Below, piece after piece: positions 8,483 to 20,344 of a stretch of 64,000 bases of DNA. This DNA is from Pelagibius sp964472095 (lineage in GTDB: Bacteria > Pseudomonadota > Alphaproteobacteria > Kiloniellales > Kiloniellaceae), in contig CAYYIV010000021.1 of NCBI GenBank assembly GCA_964472095.1, positions 1 to 64,000 on the forward strand, written 5' to 3'. The notes beneath the pieces were generated by a model. It was not told where the DNA came from, searched no databases, and was given only the letters and a program-made list of their open reading frames with translations. Within the stretch, counting starts at the first letter, position 1. The number at the start of each line of letters is the position of its first letter. The translations under genes and the position numbers were made by a program.

Positions 8483-8970
8483 CGCCGGCAGCCCGCCCCG
8501 CGACCTTGAAAAAGCTGTGCATGGCTTGTCACGCCACGACTAAAGACGGGGACAACCGGCCCAGTTATACAGCACGTCAAATAAGCGCTCACCATCACCT
8601 CGCAATGCTCCAGAGCCTTCCGGCAGCCGGGACAGATAGCATGCACAGCCGTGCGAAACCCGGGGACGGCTCCGCCGGGGCACGCTTATCCCCGTTATCC
8701 CCTGAGTGCCGCTGCGGTGCAAGCCGTGCTCCTGCGACCGCTTTGCCGCCGGTCACCCACAGAAACAGGGCGCCAGAGATGGCTTGAGGATGATTCACGG
8801 GACAGCCGCAGAGCCAGCGGAGATCCCCGGGACTCACAGGGATCAACTACAACTACCAAAGCTTTCTAGTAATAATCTTTTAAGGAAGATGTCTTTGCTC
8901 CGGCGCGAGAAAGCGTCATCTTGTCGGCCGACAGAGACACGAAAAGCGCCTTCAGAACCTCGGAAACCGG
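8483..8970. other. Candidate chromosomal replication origin (oriC) between ppsR and hemE
   Basis: 488 bp with no gene, flanked by divergent ppsR and hemE, the arrangement that marks oriC in Caulobacter and several other Alphaproteobacteria. Seen here: two abutting DnaA-box-like 9-mers TTATCCCCG and TTATCCCCT at 8686-8703, a TCACCCACA at 8753-8761, a dyad of GCTGTGCATG (8514-8523) and CATGCACAGC (8640-8649) carrying ATGCACA half-boxes, two GANTC sites (8792-8796, 8831-8835) and an AT-rich tract at about 8842-8890 as possible unwinding element. None of the boxes is a perfect TTATNCACA. The call rests mainly on context and divergent gene direction. Confidence 0.65.
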
Positions 8971-10041
8971 ATGAATCAAACCTCCAAATCTGCAGCCGCG
9001 ATGAAGCATCCGATGAAGAAGATGCTGCGCGCCCTTGGCGGGGAGACCCTGCAGAGTCCACCTGTCTGGCTGATGCGCCAGGCGGGGCGCTACCTGCCGG
9101 AGTACCGGGAACTGCGCGCCAGGGCGAAGGGTTTTCTCGACCTCTGCTACACGCCGGACTTCGCCGTCGAAGTCACCTTGCAGCCGATCCGCCGCTTCGG
9201 CTTCGATGCTGCCATCCTGTTTTCGGATATCCTGGTGGTGCCCCATGCTCTCGGCCAGGAGGTGTGGTTCGAGGAAGGCCACGGTCCACGGCTGGAAGCG
9301 CTCCAGCAGCCGGGCGACTTGGCACGGTTGTCGAAGGACCGTCTGCACGGCGCCCTGGCGCCGGTCTACGAGACCGTGCGGCGCCTCAGCCGCGAGCTGC
9401 CGGCGGAGACCACGCTGATCGGCTTTGCGGGCGCACCCTGGACCGTGGCGAGCTACATGCTGGAGGGCGGCTCCAGCAGGGATTTCGCCGCCGGCAAGCG
9501 CTGGGCCTATGGTGCGCCGGAAGCCTTGCAAAGCCTGATCGACCTGCTGGTGGAGGCCACCGGCGACTATCTGATCGCACAGATCGACGCCGGTGCTGAA
9601 GTGGTGCAGATCTTCGATTCCTGGGCCGGGATCTGGCCGGAGGCGCAGCTCAGGCGGTGGTGCCTGGCGCCGTGCAGGGCGCTGGTCGAGCGCATCAGAG
9701 CGGAGCGCCCGGGCGTGCCGGTTATTGTCTTCCCGCGCGGCGCCGGGGTGCTCTACCAGGCCTATGCGGCCGAGTGCGGCGCCGACGCCCTGGGGCTGGA
9801 TACCACGGTGCCGCTCGCCTGGGCGCGCGAGGTGTTGCAAACCAAGACCTGCCTGCAGGGCAACCTCGATCCCCAGATGCTGGTCGCCGGTGGATCCAGC
9901 CTGCAACAGGGAGTGGCCGAAATCCTCGAAGAACTGAGCGGGGGCCCCTTCGTGTTCAACCTGGGTCACGGCATCGTGCCGGAGACCCCGCCGGAGCATG
10001 TGGCGGAGATGCTGGCGCAGATCCGGGCCTGGAAGGGCTGA
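8971..10041 (+). CDS. hemE: Uroporphyrinogen decarboxylase
   Basis: 356 residues. Removes the four acetate carboxyls of uroporphyrinogen III to give coproporphyrinogen III. PPVWLMRQAGRYLPEY near residue 30 is the family signature carrying the catalytic Arg residues, AILFSDILVVP near 82 carries the catalytic Asp, and LGHGIVPETPPEHV near 330 closes the family pattern. No strong ribosome-binding site precedes ATG 8971; inner ATGs at codons 11 and 15 are possible starts because conservation begins around KMLRAL. First gene rightward from the putative origin, followed 14 bp on by hemH. Confidence 0.96.
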   Translation: MNQTSKSAAAMKHPMKKMLRALGGETLQSPPVWLMRQAGRYLPEYRELRARAKGFLDLCYTPDFAVEVTLQPIRRFGFDAAILFSDILVVPHALGQEVWFEEGHGPRLEALQQPGDLARLSKDRLHGALAPVYETVRRLSRELPAETTLIGFAGAPWTVASYMLEGGSSRDFAAGKRWAYGAPEALQSLIDLLVEATGDYLIAQIDAGAEVVQIFDSWAGIWPEAQLRRWCLAPCRALVERIRAERPGVPVIVFPRGAGVLYQAYAAECGADALGLDTTVPLAWAREVLQTKTCLQGNLDPQMLVAGGSSLQQGVAEILEELSGGPFVFNLGHGIVPETPPEHVAEMLAQIRAWKG

Positions 10042-10055
10042 GGGGAGAGGTGGCG

Positions 10056-11099
10056 ATGGTGAAAACCGCGGTAGTGCTATTCAACCTCGGCGGCCCGGAT
10101 CGGCCGGAAGCGGTGCAGCCCTTCCTCTTCAACCTGTTCTTCGATCCCGCCATCATCCGGCTGCCGCTGCCGCTACGCTGGCTGCTGGCGAAGATCATTT
10201 CCAGGCGGCGCGCGCCGGTGGCACAGGAGATCTACCGGGAAATGGGCGGCGGCTCGCCCCTGCTGCCGAATACCAAAGCACAGGCGGGCGCCCTGACGGC
10301 GGCGCTGCAGGAGAGAGGGTTCGGCGATCTGCGGGTCTTCATCGCCATGCGCTACTGGCATCCGCGGGCGGGCGAGACGGCGCGTCAGGTGGCCGCCTAC
10401 GCTCCGGACCAGGTGATCCTGCTGCCGCTCTATCCGCAGTTTTCCACTACGACTACGGGCTCCTCCCTGAAGGAATGGCAGCGCGAGGCTGAGGCGGCGG
10501 GCCTCAAGGCGACGACCCGTGCGGTCTGCTGCTATCCGGAAGAGTCGGGCTTTGTCGACAGCGTGGTCGCCGGCCTGCGTGAAGCCCTGCGCGGCGTGGC
10601 AGGGGACAAGCCGCCGCGGGTGCTGTTTTCCGCCCACGGCTTGCCGAAGAAGATCGTCGACCAGGGTGATCCCTACCAGTGGCAGGTGGAGCAGAGCGTC
10701 GCCGCGGTGCTGCGCCGCCTCGGCGAGGTGAACCTCGACTGGAAGATCTGCTACCAGAGCCGCGTCGGCCCCCTGGAGTGGATCGGGCCGGCCACCGACA
10801 GCGAGATCGAGCATGCGGGCCGCGAAGGCCGCCCGGTCGTCGTGGTGCCGATCGCCTTTGTCTCCGAGCACTCGGAAACGCTCGTGGAACTCGACATAGA
10901 GTACCGCCACCTGGCGGAAAAGGCCGGCGTACCAGCCTATCTGCGGGTGCCGACGGTGGGCATCGAGGCGCCCTTCATCGCCGGTCTCGCGGGGCTGGTG
11001 GCCGGGGCAATCGCGGCGGGGCGGCCGATCTGCTCGCAGTCCGGCGAGCGCCTCTGCCCGGCCGAGTGGCGGGGTTGTCCGCTGGCAGCGGCAGAATAG
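10056..11099 (+). CDS. hemH: Ferrochelatase
   Basis: 347 residues. Inserts Fe2+ into protoporphyrin IX. AVVLFNLGGPD opens the protein, AMRYWHP near residue 97 and the catalytic His in LFSAHGLPKK (His194) match the family, with VPIAFVSEHSETL containing the second metal-side acidic and His residues. ATG 10056 is chosen; a GTG six bases upstream is in frame. The C-terminus has Cys326, Cys334 and Cys341, and a Cys pair lies at 158-159, a pattern like the cluster-bearing bacterial ferrochelatases. Membrane-associated or soluble cannot be told. Confidence 0.96.
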   Translation: MVKTAVVLFNLGGPDRPEAVQPFLFNLFFDPAIIRLPLPLRWLLAKIISRRRAPVAQEIYREMGGGSPLLPNTKAQAGALTAALQERGFGDLRVFIAMRYWHPRAGETARQVAAYAPDQVILLPLYPQFSTTTTGSSLKEWQREAEAAGLKATTRAVCCYPEESGFVDSVVAGLREALRGVAGDKPPRVLFSAHGLPKKIVDQGDPYQWQVEQSVAAVLRRLGEVNLDWKICYQSRVGPLEWIGPATDSEIEHAGREGRPVVVVPIAFVSEHSETLVELDIEYRHLAEKAGVPAYLRVPTVGIEAPFIAGLAGLVAGAIAAGRPICSQSGERLCPAEWRGCPLAAAE

Positions 11100-11117
11100 G
11101 TCGGCGCGAGGCAAACC

Positions 11118-11561
11118 ATGGCGGGATTTCTGGGCGAGGCCTACCTCTGGGTGAAAGCGCTGCACATCCTGGCGGTGATAACCTGGATGGCCGCCTTTCT
11201 GTACCTGCCGCGGCTCTTCGTCTATCACTGCCGGGCCGAAGCAGGCTCGAAGCAGTCGGAGACCTTCAAGGTGATGGAGCGCCGCCTGCTGCGCGGCATC
11301 ATGAATCCTTCCATGATCGTCGCCTGGGCTGCCGGGCTCGCCCTGATGGTGAACCTGGAGGCCTGGACCGAGGGCTGGTTCCACGCCAAGGCGACCGCCG
11401 TGGTGGTCCTGACGGTGCTGCACATGATGGTGGCGCGCTGGCGCCGCGACTTTGCCGCCGACGCCAACCGGCATTCGGAGCGCTTTTACCGCGTCATGAA
11501 CGAGGTGCCGGCGCTGCTCATGGTGGTGATCGTCATCATGGCGGTGGTGCGGCCGTTCTGA
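11118..11561 (+). CDS. hemJ: Protoporphyrinogen IX oxidase HemJ
   Basis: 147 residues with four hydrophobic helices. HemJ oxidises protoporphyrinogen IX to protoporphyrin IX in the inner membrane, replacing HemY or HemG in many Alphaproteobacteria. The conserved His in VKALHILAVITWMA near residue 16 and FVYHCRAE near residue 37, and the Arg/Lys-bounded loops, match the family. The step it catalyses directly precedes ferrochelatase, whose gene lies 18 bp upstream, so hemE-hemH-hemJ form a heme cluster although not in reaction order. Confidence 0.95.
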   Translation: MAGFLGEAYLWVKALHILAVITWMAAFLYLPRLFVYHCRAEAGSKQSETFKVMERRLLRGIMNPSMIVAWAAGLALMVNLEAWTEGWFHAKATAVVVLTVLHMMVARWRRDFAADANRHSERFYRVMNEVPALLMVVIVIMAVVRPF

Positions 11562-11836
11562 GCCGCAAGGGCGGCCGGGATTGCTTGACTTCTGGCGTCT
11601 GTTGCATTAACGGTCAGCGATCTTCACCACCTTGCCGTCCGGCGGTGTGCGTCCCATATTGGTTAATGAATCGGTAACCAGCCACGCGTAGGCTGCAGCT
11701 AGATAAACCCCCTGCCGCATTGCGGTTTCGATCCCGCACCCACAGCACCCCGTAAGCTGCAGACGCACCGCTGCAGGTGCCGTCCAAAAAACCTCCCCAT
11801 TCCGTATATAGATAGCGAGCACAGGCGTAAGCGCCC

Positions 11837-13086
<1,250 letters not shown>

Positions 13087-13093
<7 letters not shown>

Positions 13094-13542
13094 GACGGCG
13101 GCCGCTCACCGCGGCCCTCGTCTCCCCCTCGGTCCTGGCGCAAGCGCCAGAGCGTGTAGCTGTAGATCGCGGCGTAGCCCGTCGCGACGGTGAGTGGCAG
13201 CGCGATCGTCAAGAGCAGCTCCGGCGTGCCGCTCAGCCGGTGCAGCGCCAGGAGCAGTCCGCCCCCGATCAGTACCGCCAGAGCCGGTGGTGCCCAAAGC
13301 GCCGCGCGGCCGGCAAAGCGCGGCGCCAGACGGTCGACGATCGTCTTCAGCGTCAGCGTGATGCAAACCGATAGCGTCCCCTGCACCATGCCGGCCGTAA
13401 GCGCCGCCTCGACGCCATGTCCGCTGTTGGCGAAGAATCCCCAGCCGCCCATCACGATGAAAGCACCCAGGGCATGGGCGAAGCTGCTGCGGGCCAGCCG
13501 CGAAGGGACGGAGACGCGCAGCGAGAAGGGCCGCCGTCGCAC
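13087..13542 (-). CDS. Uncharacterised four-helix membrane protein
   Basis: 151 residues I cannot assign to a named family. After a basic N-terminus (MRRRPFSLRVSVPSRLARSS) there are about four hydrophobic stretches at roughly 24-40, 46-65, 84-101 and 110-132, then a charged Arg/Asp/Glu tail, consistent with an inner-membrane protein with positive-inside ends. It converges on rho, overlapping its stop. Codon use resembles the neighbours, supporting a real gene. It lies 44 bp after the quinone reductase gene upstream on the same strand's opposite end, so it may be transcribed with that group. Confidence 0.65.
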
Positions 13543-13586
13543 GCGACCGCGACCCTTCTCGCTGGCTGCCTGCTGGCGCTGGCCGG

Positions 13587-14561
13587 TCAGGGCAGCAGCA
13601 CCGTCGAGCCGGTGGTCTTGCGCGCTTCCAGATCGCGGTGCGCCTGCGCGGTCTCGCTCAGGGGATAGGTCTGGTTGACTTCGATCTTCACCTTGCCGGA
13701 GGCCACCACCTCGAAGAGGGCGGCGGCCGAGGCCTCCAGCTCCGCACGCTCCTTGTTGTAGACCATGAGGCTGGGGCGGGTGAGGTAGAGGCAGCCCTTC
13801 TTGGCCAGGATCTGGGGATCGAGCGACGGCACCGGGCCGGAGGCGGCGCCGAAGAGCACCATCATGCCGCGCGGCCTGAGGCAGTCGAGCGAGCCGTCGA
13901 AGGTGTCCTTGCCGACGGAGTCATAGACCACCGGCACGCCCTTGCCGTCGGTCAGTTCCTTCACGCGCTCGACGAAGTTCTCTTTGCGGTAGTTGATGGT
14001 GTGGTGGCAGCCGTGTGCCTTGGCCAGTTCGGCTTTCTCTTCCGAGCCGACGGTGCCGATCACCGTGGCGCCGATGTGGTTCAGCCACTGGCAAGCGATG
14101 AGGCCGACGCCGCCTGCGGCGGCATGAAACAGCACGGTATCGCCCTGCTGCACCTTGAAGGTGCGGCGGATGAGGTATTCGACCGTCATGCCCTGCAGCA
14201 TCATCGCCGCGGCTTGCTGGTCGGCGATCTCGTCGGGCAGCTTCACCAGACGATGCCAGGGCATGACGCGCGCCTCCGCGTAGGCACCTGGCGGCAGGTC
14301 TGCATAGGCGACGCGGTCGCCCGGTTTGAAGGCGGTGACGCCCTCGCCGACCGCCTCGACCACGCCCATGCCTTCCATGCCGATGATGGCGGGGTAGTTC
14401 AGCGGGTAGGCGCCCATGCGGTGGTAGACGTCGATGTAGTTGAGGCCGCAGGCCTTCTGCTTCAGCAGCACTTCGCCGGCGGCGGGAGCCGGGACGTCGA
14501 CGTCTTCGTAGCGCAGGACATCCGCCCCGCCCGGTTGGTGAATTCGTATTGCCTTGACCAT
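13587..14561 (-). CDS. NADPH:quinone oxidoreductase (zinc-less alcohol dehydrogenase family)
   Basis: 324 residues, the family's usual size. GroES-like N-terminal domain with AIRIHQPGGADVLRYEDV, then the cofactor domain with AAAGGVGLIACQWLNHIGA near residue 148, the NADPH loop, and KTTGSTVLLP at the C-terminus. The QOR1 type reduces quinones by one electron in the cytoplasm. No zinc-binding cysteine set is visible, separating it from alcohol dehydrogenases. The start shares one base with the stop of the dienelactone hydrolase gene (TGATG), so the pair is co-translated. Confidence 0.9.
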   Translation of the reverse strand: MVKAIRIHQPGGADVLRYEDVDVPAPAAGEVLLKQKACGLNYIDVYHRMGAYPLNYPAIIGMEGMGVVEAVGEGVTAFKPGDRVAYADLPPGAYAEARVMPWHRLVKLPDEIADQQAAAMMLQGMTVEYLIRRTFKVQQGDTVLFHAAAGGVGLIACQWLNHIGATVIGTVGSEEKAELAKAHGCHHTINYRKENFVERVKELTDGKGVPVVYDSVGKDTFDGSLDCLRPRGMMVLFGAASGPVPSLDPQILAKKGCLYLTRPSLMVYNKERAELEASAAALFEVVASGKVKIEVNQTYPLSETAQAHRDLEARKTTGSTVLLP

Positions 14562-15253
14562 CAGGCGAGGTGCTCCTTGAAGAAGGTGACGGTACGTTGG
14601 TTGGCGCGTTTGGCCGAAGCGGCATCATAGTGCTCGCCGCCGGGGCGGGCGAAGGCGTGGTCCTGGCCGGCGTAGACCTCGACCGTCACCTTGGTGTTGC
14701 CGGCGAGACCGTTACGCACCTTGGCGATCTCCTCCGGCGAGGAGAACTTGTCCTTTTCGGCGATGTGCAGCAGCAGCGGCTGTTCGATGTTGCCGGCTTC
14801 GCCCAACAGGCCGCCGAGCCCGACGCCGTAGTAGCCGACGTTGCAGTCCGCATCCGAGCGTGTCGCCATCAGGAAGGCGATCTTGCCGCCAAGGCAGTAG
14901 CCGAGGCTGCCGGCCTTGCCATTGCAGGCCTCGTGACCGCGCAGTGCCGCGAGGGCCGCCTGCATGTCGGCGATGCCCTTGTCGACGTCGAAGAGGCCGA
15001 AGAGCTCGAAGGCGCGATCCCATTCCGCTTGGGTTTTGTCGGTGATGTCGATGCCCGGTTCGATGCGCCAGAAGAGATCGGGGCAGAGTGCGACGAAGCC
15101 TTCGCTGGCGAGCCAGTCGCAGGTGTCGCGCATCACCTGGTTGACGCCGAAGATTTCCTGGGCGACGACGATGCCCGGGGCCGGCGTGACTTTGGGCAGC
15201 GCAACGTAGGCGGTGAATCTGCCGTCCTTGCCTTTGATGGTGACCTGGCCCAT
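14561..15253 (-). CDS. Dienelactone hydrolase family protein
   Basis: 230 residues. Alpha/beta hydrolase with the Cys-Asp-His triad typical of dienelactone hydrolases: nucleophile in LGYCLGGK near residue 114, acid in AEKDKF near 162, His in GQDHAFARPGG near 193. I chose ATG 15253, preceded by AAGGGGAA, over a GTG nine codons upstream. The substrate is unknown: the family includes carboxymethylenebutenolidases, but no other chlorocatechol or catechol genes are nearby, so a general carboxylic ester or lactone hydrolase is likely. Confidence 0.88.
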   Translation of the reverse strand: MGQVTIKGKDGRFTAYVALPKVTPAPGIVVAQEIFGVNQVMRDTCDWLASEGFVALCPDLFWRIEPGIDITDKTQAEWDRAFELFGLFDVDKGIADMQAALAALRGHEACNGKAGSLGYCLGGKIAFLMATRSDADCNVGYYGVGLGGLLGEAGNIEQPLLLHIAEKDKFSSPEEIAKVRNGLAGNTKVTVEVYAGQDHAFARPGGEHYDAASAKRANQRTVTFFKEHLA

Positions 15254-15346
15254 TGGCTTTTCCCCTTTTGTTGATTGCACCTTGTCTGGTTGGCGTCGAC
15301 GCCGGCAAGCTTCGGCGCCAGCTTATCGGAAATGCAGGGGGAAGAA

Positions 15347-15823
15347 CTAGCCGAGCGGCAGCGCGTGCTGCAGCGGCCAGGCGCCCTCGAGCGTCAGCAG
15401 GAAGGCCTTGGTCTCCGGTCCCTTGCCGCCGGAGAAGCCGCCGAGCTGACGGTCGGCTGCAAGTACCCGGTGGCAGGGAATGAAGATCGGGATGGGATTG
15501 GCGCCGCAGGCCGTGCCGACGGCGCGCGCGATGCCGCCGGTTGCCCGGGCGAGGTCGCCGTAGGACTTCGTCTGGCCGTAAGGGATCGCCAGCATCTCGC
15601 GCCAGACGGCGCGATGGAAGGCGCTGCCGCGGGGCTTCAGGGGCAGGTCGAAGTCGCGCCGCCGGGCGTCGAAGTAGTCTCCCAATTGTTGCGTAGCATT
15701 CTGTAGCAAGCGGCTGTCGTCCTTGCCGCCGCCTCCCCAGGTGACGGCGACGATGGCATCGTCCTCCTCGGTTACGGTCACCGGACCGGTGGGGGTGTCG
15801 AGGGTGAGGCTCCGGCGGGTCAT
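15347..15823 (-). CDS. ogt: Methylated-DNA--protein-cysteine methyltransferase
   Basis: 158 residues. Suicide repair enzyme that takes the methyl group from O6-methylguanine onto its own cysteine, the Cys of PIFIPCHRVLAADRQLGGFS near residue 117. The preceding RAVGTACGANP matches the helix-turn-helix DNA-binding part and FHRAVWREMLAIPYG the family's central region. It lacks an Ada N-terminal domain, so repair only. It lies five bases after the yyaL stop and is probably part of one leftward transcript. Confidence 0.95.
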   Translation of the reverse strand: MTRRSLTLDTPTGPVTVTEEDDAIVAVTWGGGGKDDSRLLQNATQQLGDYFDARRRDFDLPLKPRGSAFHRAVWREMLAIPYGQTKSYGDLARATGGIARAVGTACGANPIPIFIPCHRVLAADRQLGGFSGGKGPETKAFLLTLEGAWPLQHALPLG

Positions 15824-15828
15824 GATAG

Positions 15829-17928
<2,100 letters not shown>

Positions 17929-18160
17929 GTGGCGGCTTTCCTCCTGTTACCCCTGCCGGTGGCGGCGGCCTTCCGGTTGGGCGTGGCGAACCCGGCGCCT
18001 CGGGATTGCGGCGGCCGGTCGGTGACATGTAGTCTCAGGCTCCCTATATGGGCCGCAGGCCTTTGTCGGCTCAACCATAAATGCGGAGTGGGTTTCCGCC
18101 GGAGGAGCCGCGGAGCAGGTTTTTGCGCCGAGGGTCTCCGTGCAACGAAGGTTGGCAGCG

Positions 18161-18418
18161 ATGAAGATTCACGTGGATATCGATTGCACCCCGGAGGAGG
18201 CGCGCAGCTTTCTCGGTCTGCCCGATGTGGCGCCGATGCAGGCAGCGCTGATGGCCGAACTGGAGAAGCGCATGATGGCGAATCTGCAAGCCATGGAGCC
18301 GGAACAGCTGTTCAAGACCTGGTTGCCGGCGGGCCTGCAGGGTTGGGACCAGCTGCAGAAGGCCTTTTGGACCCAGATGTCTTCCGGCGCGGGCGATAAG
18401 AAGGAAGGAAAACAATAG
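18161..18418 (+). CDS. Small conserved alphaproteobacterial protein (DUF6489-like)
   Basis: 85 residues from ATG 18161, beginning MKIHVDIDCTPEEARSFLGL; a GTG seven codons upstream is less likely. The TPEEAR-x-FLGLPD pattern, the helical Met/Gln-rich middle and the GLQGWDQLQKAFW segment are typical of a small family found next to mnmE in Alphaproteobacteria; the family name is from memory and less certain than the conservation. No function is known. It precedes the ferredoxin-like gene by three bases, with mnmE following, so all three probably share a transcript. Confidence 0.8.
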   Translation: MKIHVDIDCTPEEARSFLGLPDVAPMQAALMAELEKRMMANLQAMEPEQLFKTWLPAGLQGWDQLQKAFWTQMSSGAGDKKEGKQ

Positions 18419-18421
18419 GGT

Positions 18422-18823
18422 ATGACGGAGGTTGCGCAGGACGACGCACCCCTGGGGGGCTCCGCCCGGGACGCCGGGGAAGACCCGGCGCCGTATTTCC
18501 GCTGCCATGTCTTCTGCTGCATGAACGAGCGTCCGGCAGGCCATGAGCGCGGCTGCTGCAAGGAGAAGGGCGCCATCCGATTGCGCAACTACCTGAAGGC
18601 GCGCGCCAAGGAGCTTGGCCTGGAAGGGGTGCGGATCAATCAGGCCGGTTGTCTCGACCGCTGCGAGTTCGGGCCGACCATGGTGATCTATCCGGAAGGG
18701 GTCTGGTATCACTACAACTCCATCGAGGACGCCGAAGAGATCCTGCAGATCCACCTGGTGAAAGGCGGCCGGGTGAAACGCTTGATGCTGCACCCCGAAG
18801 ACGAGATGCTCCCAGGCGGCTGA
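18422..18823 (+). CDS. Thioredoxin-like [2Fe-2S] ferredoxin-domain protein
   Basis: 133 residues. After a 25-residue hydrophilic lead-in comes a thioredoxin-fold ferredoxin domain: FRCHVFCCMNERPAGHERGC near residue 27 and QAGCLDRCEFGP near residue 75 supply the cluster cysteines (C-x-nC ... C-x3-C), followed by VWYHYNSIEDAEEI, standard in the family. Such proteins carry a [2Fe-2S] cluster and likely shuttle electrons in the cytoplasm; the partner is unknown. It lies between the DUF6489-like gene and mnmE. MnmE/MnmG do not need an iron-sulfur donor, so the link is positional. Confidence 0.88.
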   Translation: MTEVAQDDAPLGGSARDAGEDPAPYFRCHVFCCMNERPAGHERGCCKEKGAIRLRNYLKARAKELGLEGVRINQAGCLDRCEFGPTMVIYPEGVWYHYNSIEDAEEILQIHLVKGGRVKRLMLHPEDEMLPGG

Positions 18824-18862
18824 GGCCCGGGCGCTGGAGGCAGGAAACCGCGCCACCACTCC

Positions 18863-20254
18863 ATGACCGAGGACACCATCTTTGCCCCTTCGACGGCGCC
18901 CGGCCGGGCGGGGGTGGCCGTGATCCGGATATCCGGACCGGCGGCGGCCCGCGCGTTGGTCGCGCTTGGAGGTAACATATTACCGCGTCCGCGGCAGGCG
19001 GCGCTGCGTGCAATCGTCGATCCGGCCGACGGCCGGTCGATCGACCGTGGTCTTTTGCTCTGGTTTCCCGGGCCGGCCAGCTTTACCGGTGAGGACCTGG
19101 GTGAGCTCCACCTGCACGGCGGGCGGGCGGTGATCGCGGCGGCGCTCGAGGCCCTCGCGCGGCTGCCGGGCCTGCGCCCGGCGGAAGCCGGCGAGTTCAC
19201 CCGCCGTGCCTTCGACAACGGCAAACTGGACCTCAGTGCGGTCGAAGGGCTGGCCGACCTGATCGACGCCGACACCGAAGCGCAGCGGCGCCAGGCACTG
19301 CGGCAGATGGAGGGAGGACTCGCGCGCCTGACCGGCGGCTGGGCAGCGCGCCTGACCCGGGTGCTGGCGCACTTCGAGGCGGCCATTGACTTCGTCGAGG
19401 AGGACCTGCCGGCAGAACTCGATCGTTCCGCCCTGGTGCAGGCGGCGGAGGTGGCTGGTGAGATCGCCGCCGCCCTCGACGACCGTCACCGAGGCGAACG
19501 CCTGCGCGAAGGCCTCTCCGTGGTCATCCTCGGCTCGCCCAACGCCGGCAAGTCCTCGCTGCTGAATGCCCTGGCGCGACGCGATGTGGCGATCGTTTCG
19601 GAAGCGGCAGGAACCACCCGCGACGTGGTCGAGGTGCAGCTCGACCTCGCCGGCTATCCGGTGACCCTGGCGGATACCGCCGGCTTGCGTGCCCTGGAGG
19701 CCGTTGCTGCCGAGGGTGCGCTGGCGAGCCAGGCGGCTATCGAGCGGGAAGGCATGGCGCGAGCGCGGGCGCGGGCGGCGCTGGCCGACGTGACGCTGCT
19801 GCTGGTCGACTTGGAAGCGGCGCTGCAGGATCCGGCCGCCCTCGATGCGGTGGGGGCGCTCTTCGATTCCCGTTCGATCCTGCTGCTGAACAAGGCGGAT
19901 CGTTGCAATCCGGCGGCGGTCGGCCGGCTGTGCGAGACTTTGTGCGATCGGGAGCCGATCGTGATTTCCGCAAAGACAGGTGAGGGGCTGGACACGGCGT
20001 TGGCGCGCTTGGTCGCGCGGGCAGGCGAGGCCTTCGGTGGCGGAGAGGCGGCGGCGGGGATCACCCGGCTGCGGCATCGCCATGCGCTGGAAGACTGTCG
20101 CGCTGCTTTGGGGCGGGCGCAGGCGGCGGAATTGCCGGAGTTGAAGGCCGAAGAATTGCGACTGGCGGTGCGGGCGCTGGGGCGCATCACGGGGCGCATC
20201 GATGTGGAAGACCTACTAGATATTGTGTTTTCAGAGTTCTGCATCGGCAAGTAA
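18863..20254 (+). CDS. mnmE: tRNA modification GTPase MnmE
   Basis: 463 residues. With MnmG it modifies the wobble uridine of certain tRNAs (cmnm5U). N-terminal tetrahydrofolate-binding domain opening DTIFAPSTAPGRAGVAVIR, helical domain, then the G domain inserted: G1 GSPNAGKSSLLN near residue 224, G3 DTAG near 271, G4 NKAD near 342. The C-terminus FSEFCIGK keeps the conserved CxGK active-site tail. A parS site lies 18 bases after the stop, and mnmG starts 144 bp downstream on the same strand. Confidence 0.97.
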   Translation: MTEDTIFAPSTAPGRAGVAVIRISGPAAARALVALGGNILPRPRQAALRAIVDPADGRSIDRGLLLWFPGPASFTGEDLGELHLHGGRAVIAAALEALARLPGLRPAEAGEFTRRAFDNGKLDLSAVEGLADLIDADTEAQRRQALRQMEGGLARLTGGWAARLTRVLAHFEAAIDFVEEDLPAELDRSALVQAAEVAGEIAAALDDRHRGERLREGLSVVILGSPNAGKSSLLNALARRDVAIVSEAAGTTRDVVEVQLDLAGYPVTLADTAGLRALEAVAAEGALASQAAIEREGMARARARAALADVTLLLVDLEAALQDPAALDAVGALFDSRSILLLNKADRCNPAAVGRLCETLCDREPIVISAKTGEGLDTALARLVARAGEAFGGGEAAAGITRLRHRHALEDCRAALGRAQAAELPELKAEELRLAVRALGRITGRIDVEDLLDIVFSEFCIGK

Positions 20255-20271
20255 TGGGGGTTCCTACTAGA

Positions 20272-20287
20272 TGTTTCACGTGAAACA
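20272..20287. other. parS: parS centromere site (perfect)
   Basis: TGTTTCACGTGAAACA, the exact 16-bp palindrome bound by chromosomal ParB. It is intergenic between mnmE and mnmG, about 11.3 kb from the proposed origin and 2.7 kb before parA. ParB loads here and spreads, and ParA moves the origin region to the cell pole; this is established for the family. Confidence 0.97.
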
Positions 20288-20344
20288 TGGTGAAGCCCTA
20301 TTAGGCCGCCGGCCCGCCGAGAGTGTTGAAGCGGCGCCTCGGTC

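Noticed and set aside
8706..9599. Plus-strand frame across the ppsR-hemE gap and into hemE
   Set aside because: Out of frame with hemE and without family resemblance; the gap part has no protein character.
11663..11677. CtrA-like TTAA-N7-GTAA upstream of rho
   Set aside because: One base off the TTAA-N7-TTAA consensus and a single occurrence; too weak without knowing the regulator's targets.
11722..11737. tRNA T-arm-like GCGGTTTCGATCCCGC upstream of rho
   Set aside because: No acceptor or anticodon stem pairs with it and no CCA end follows, so only a short stem-loop resemblance.
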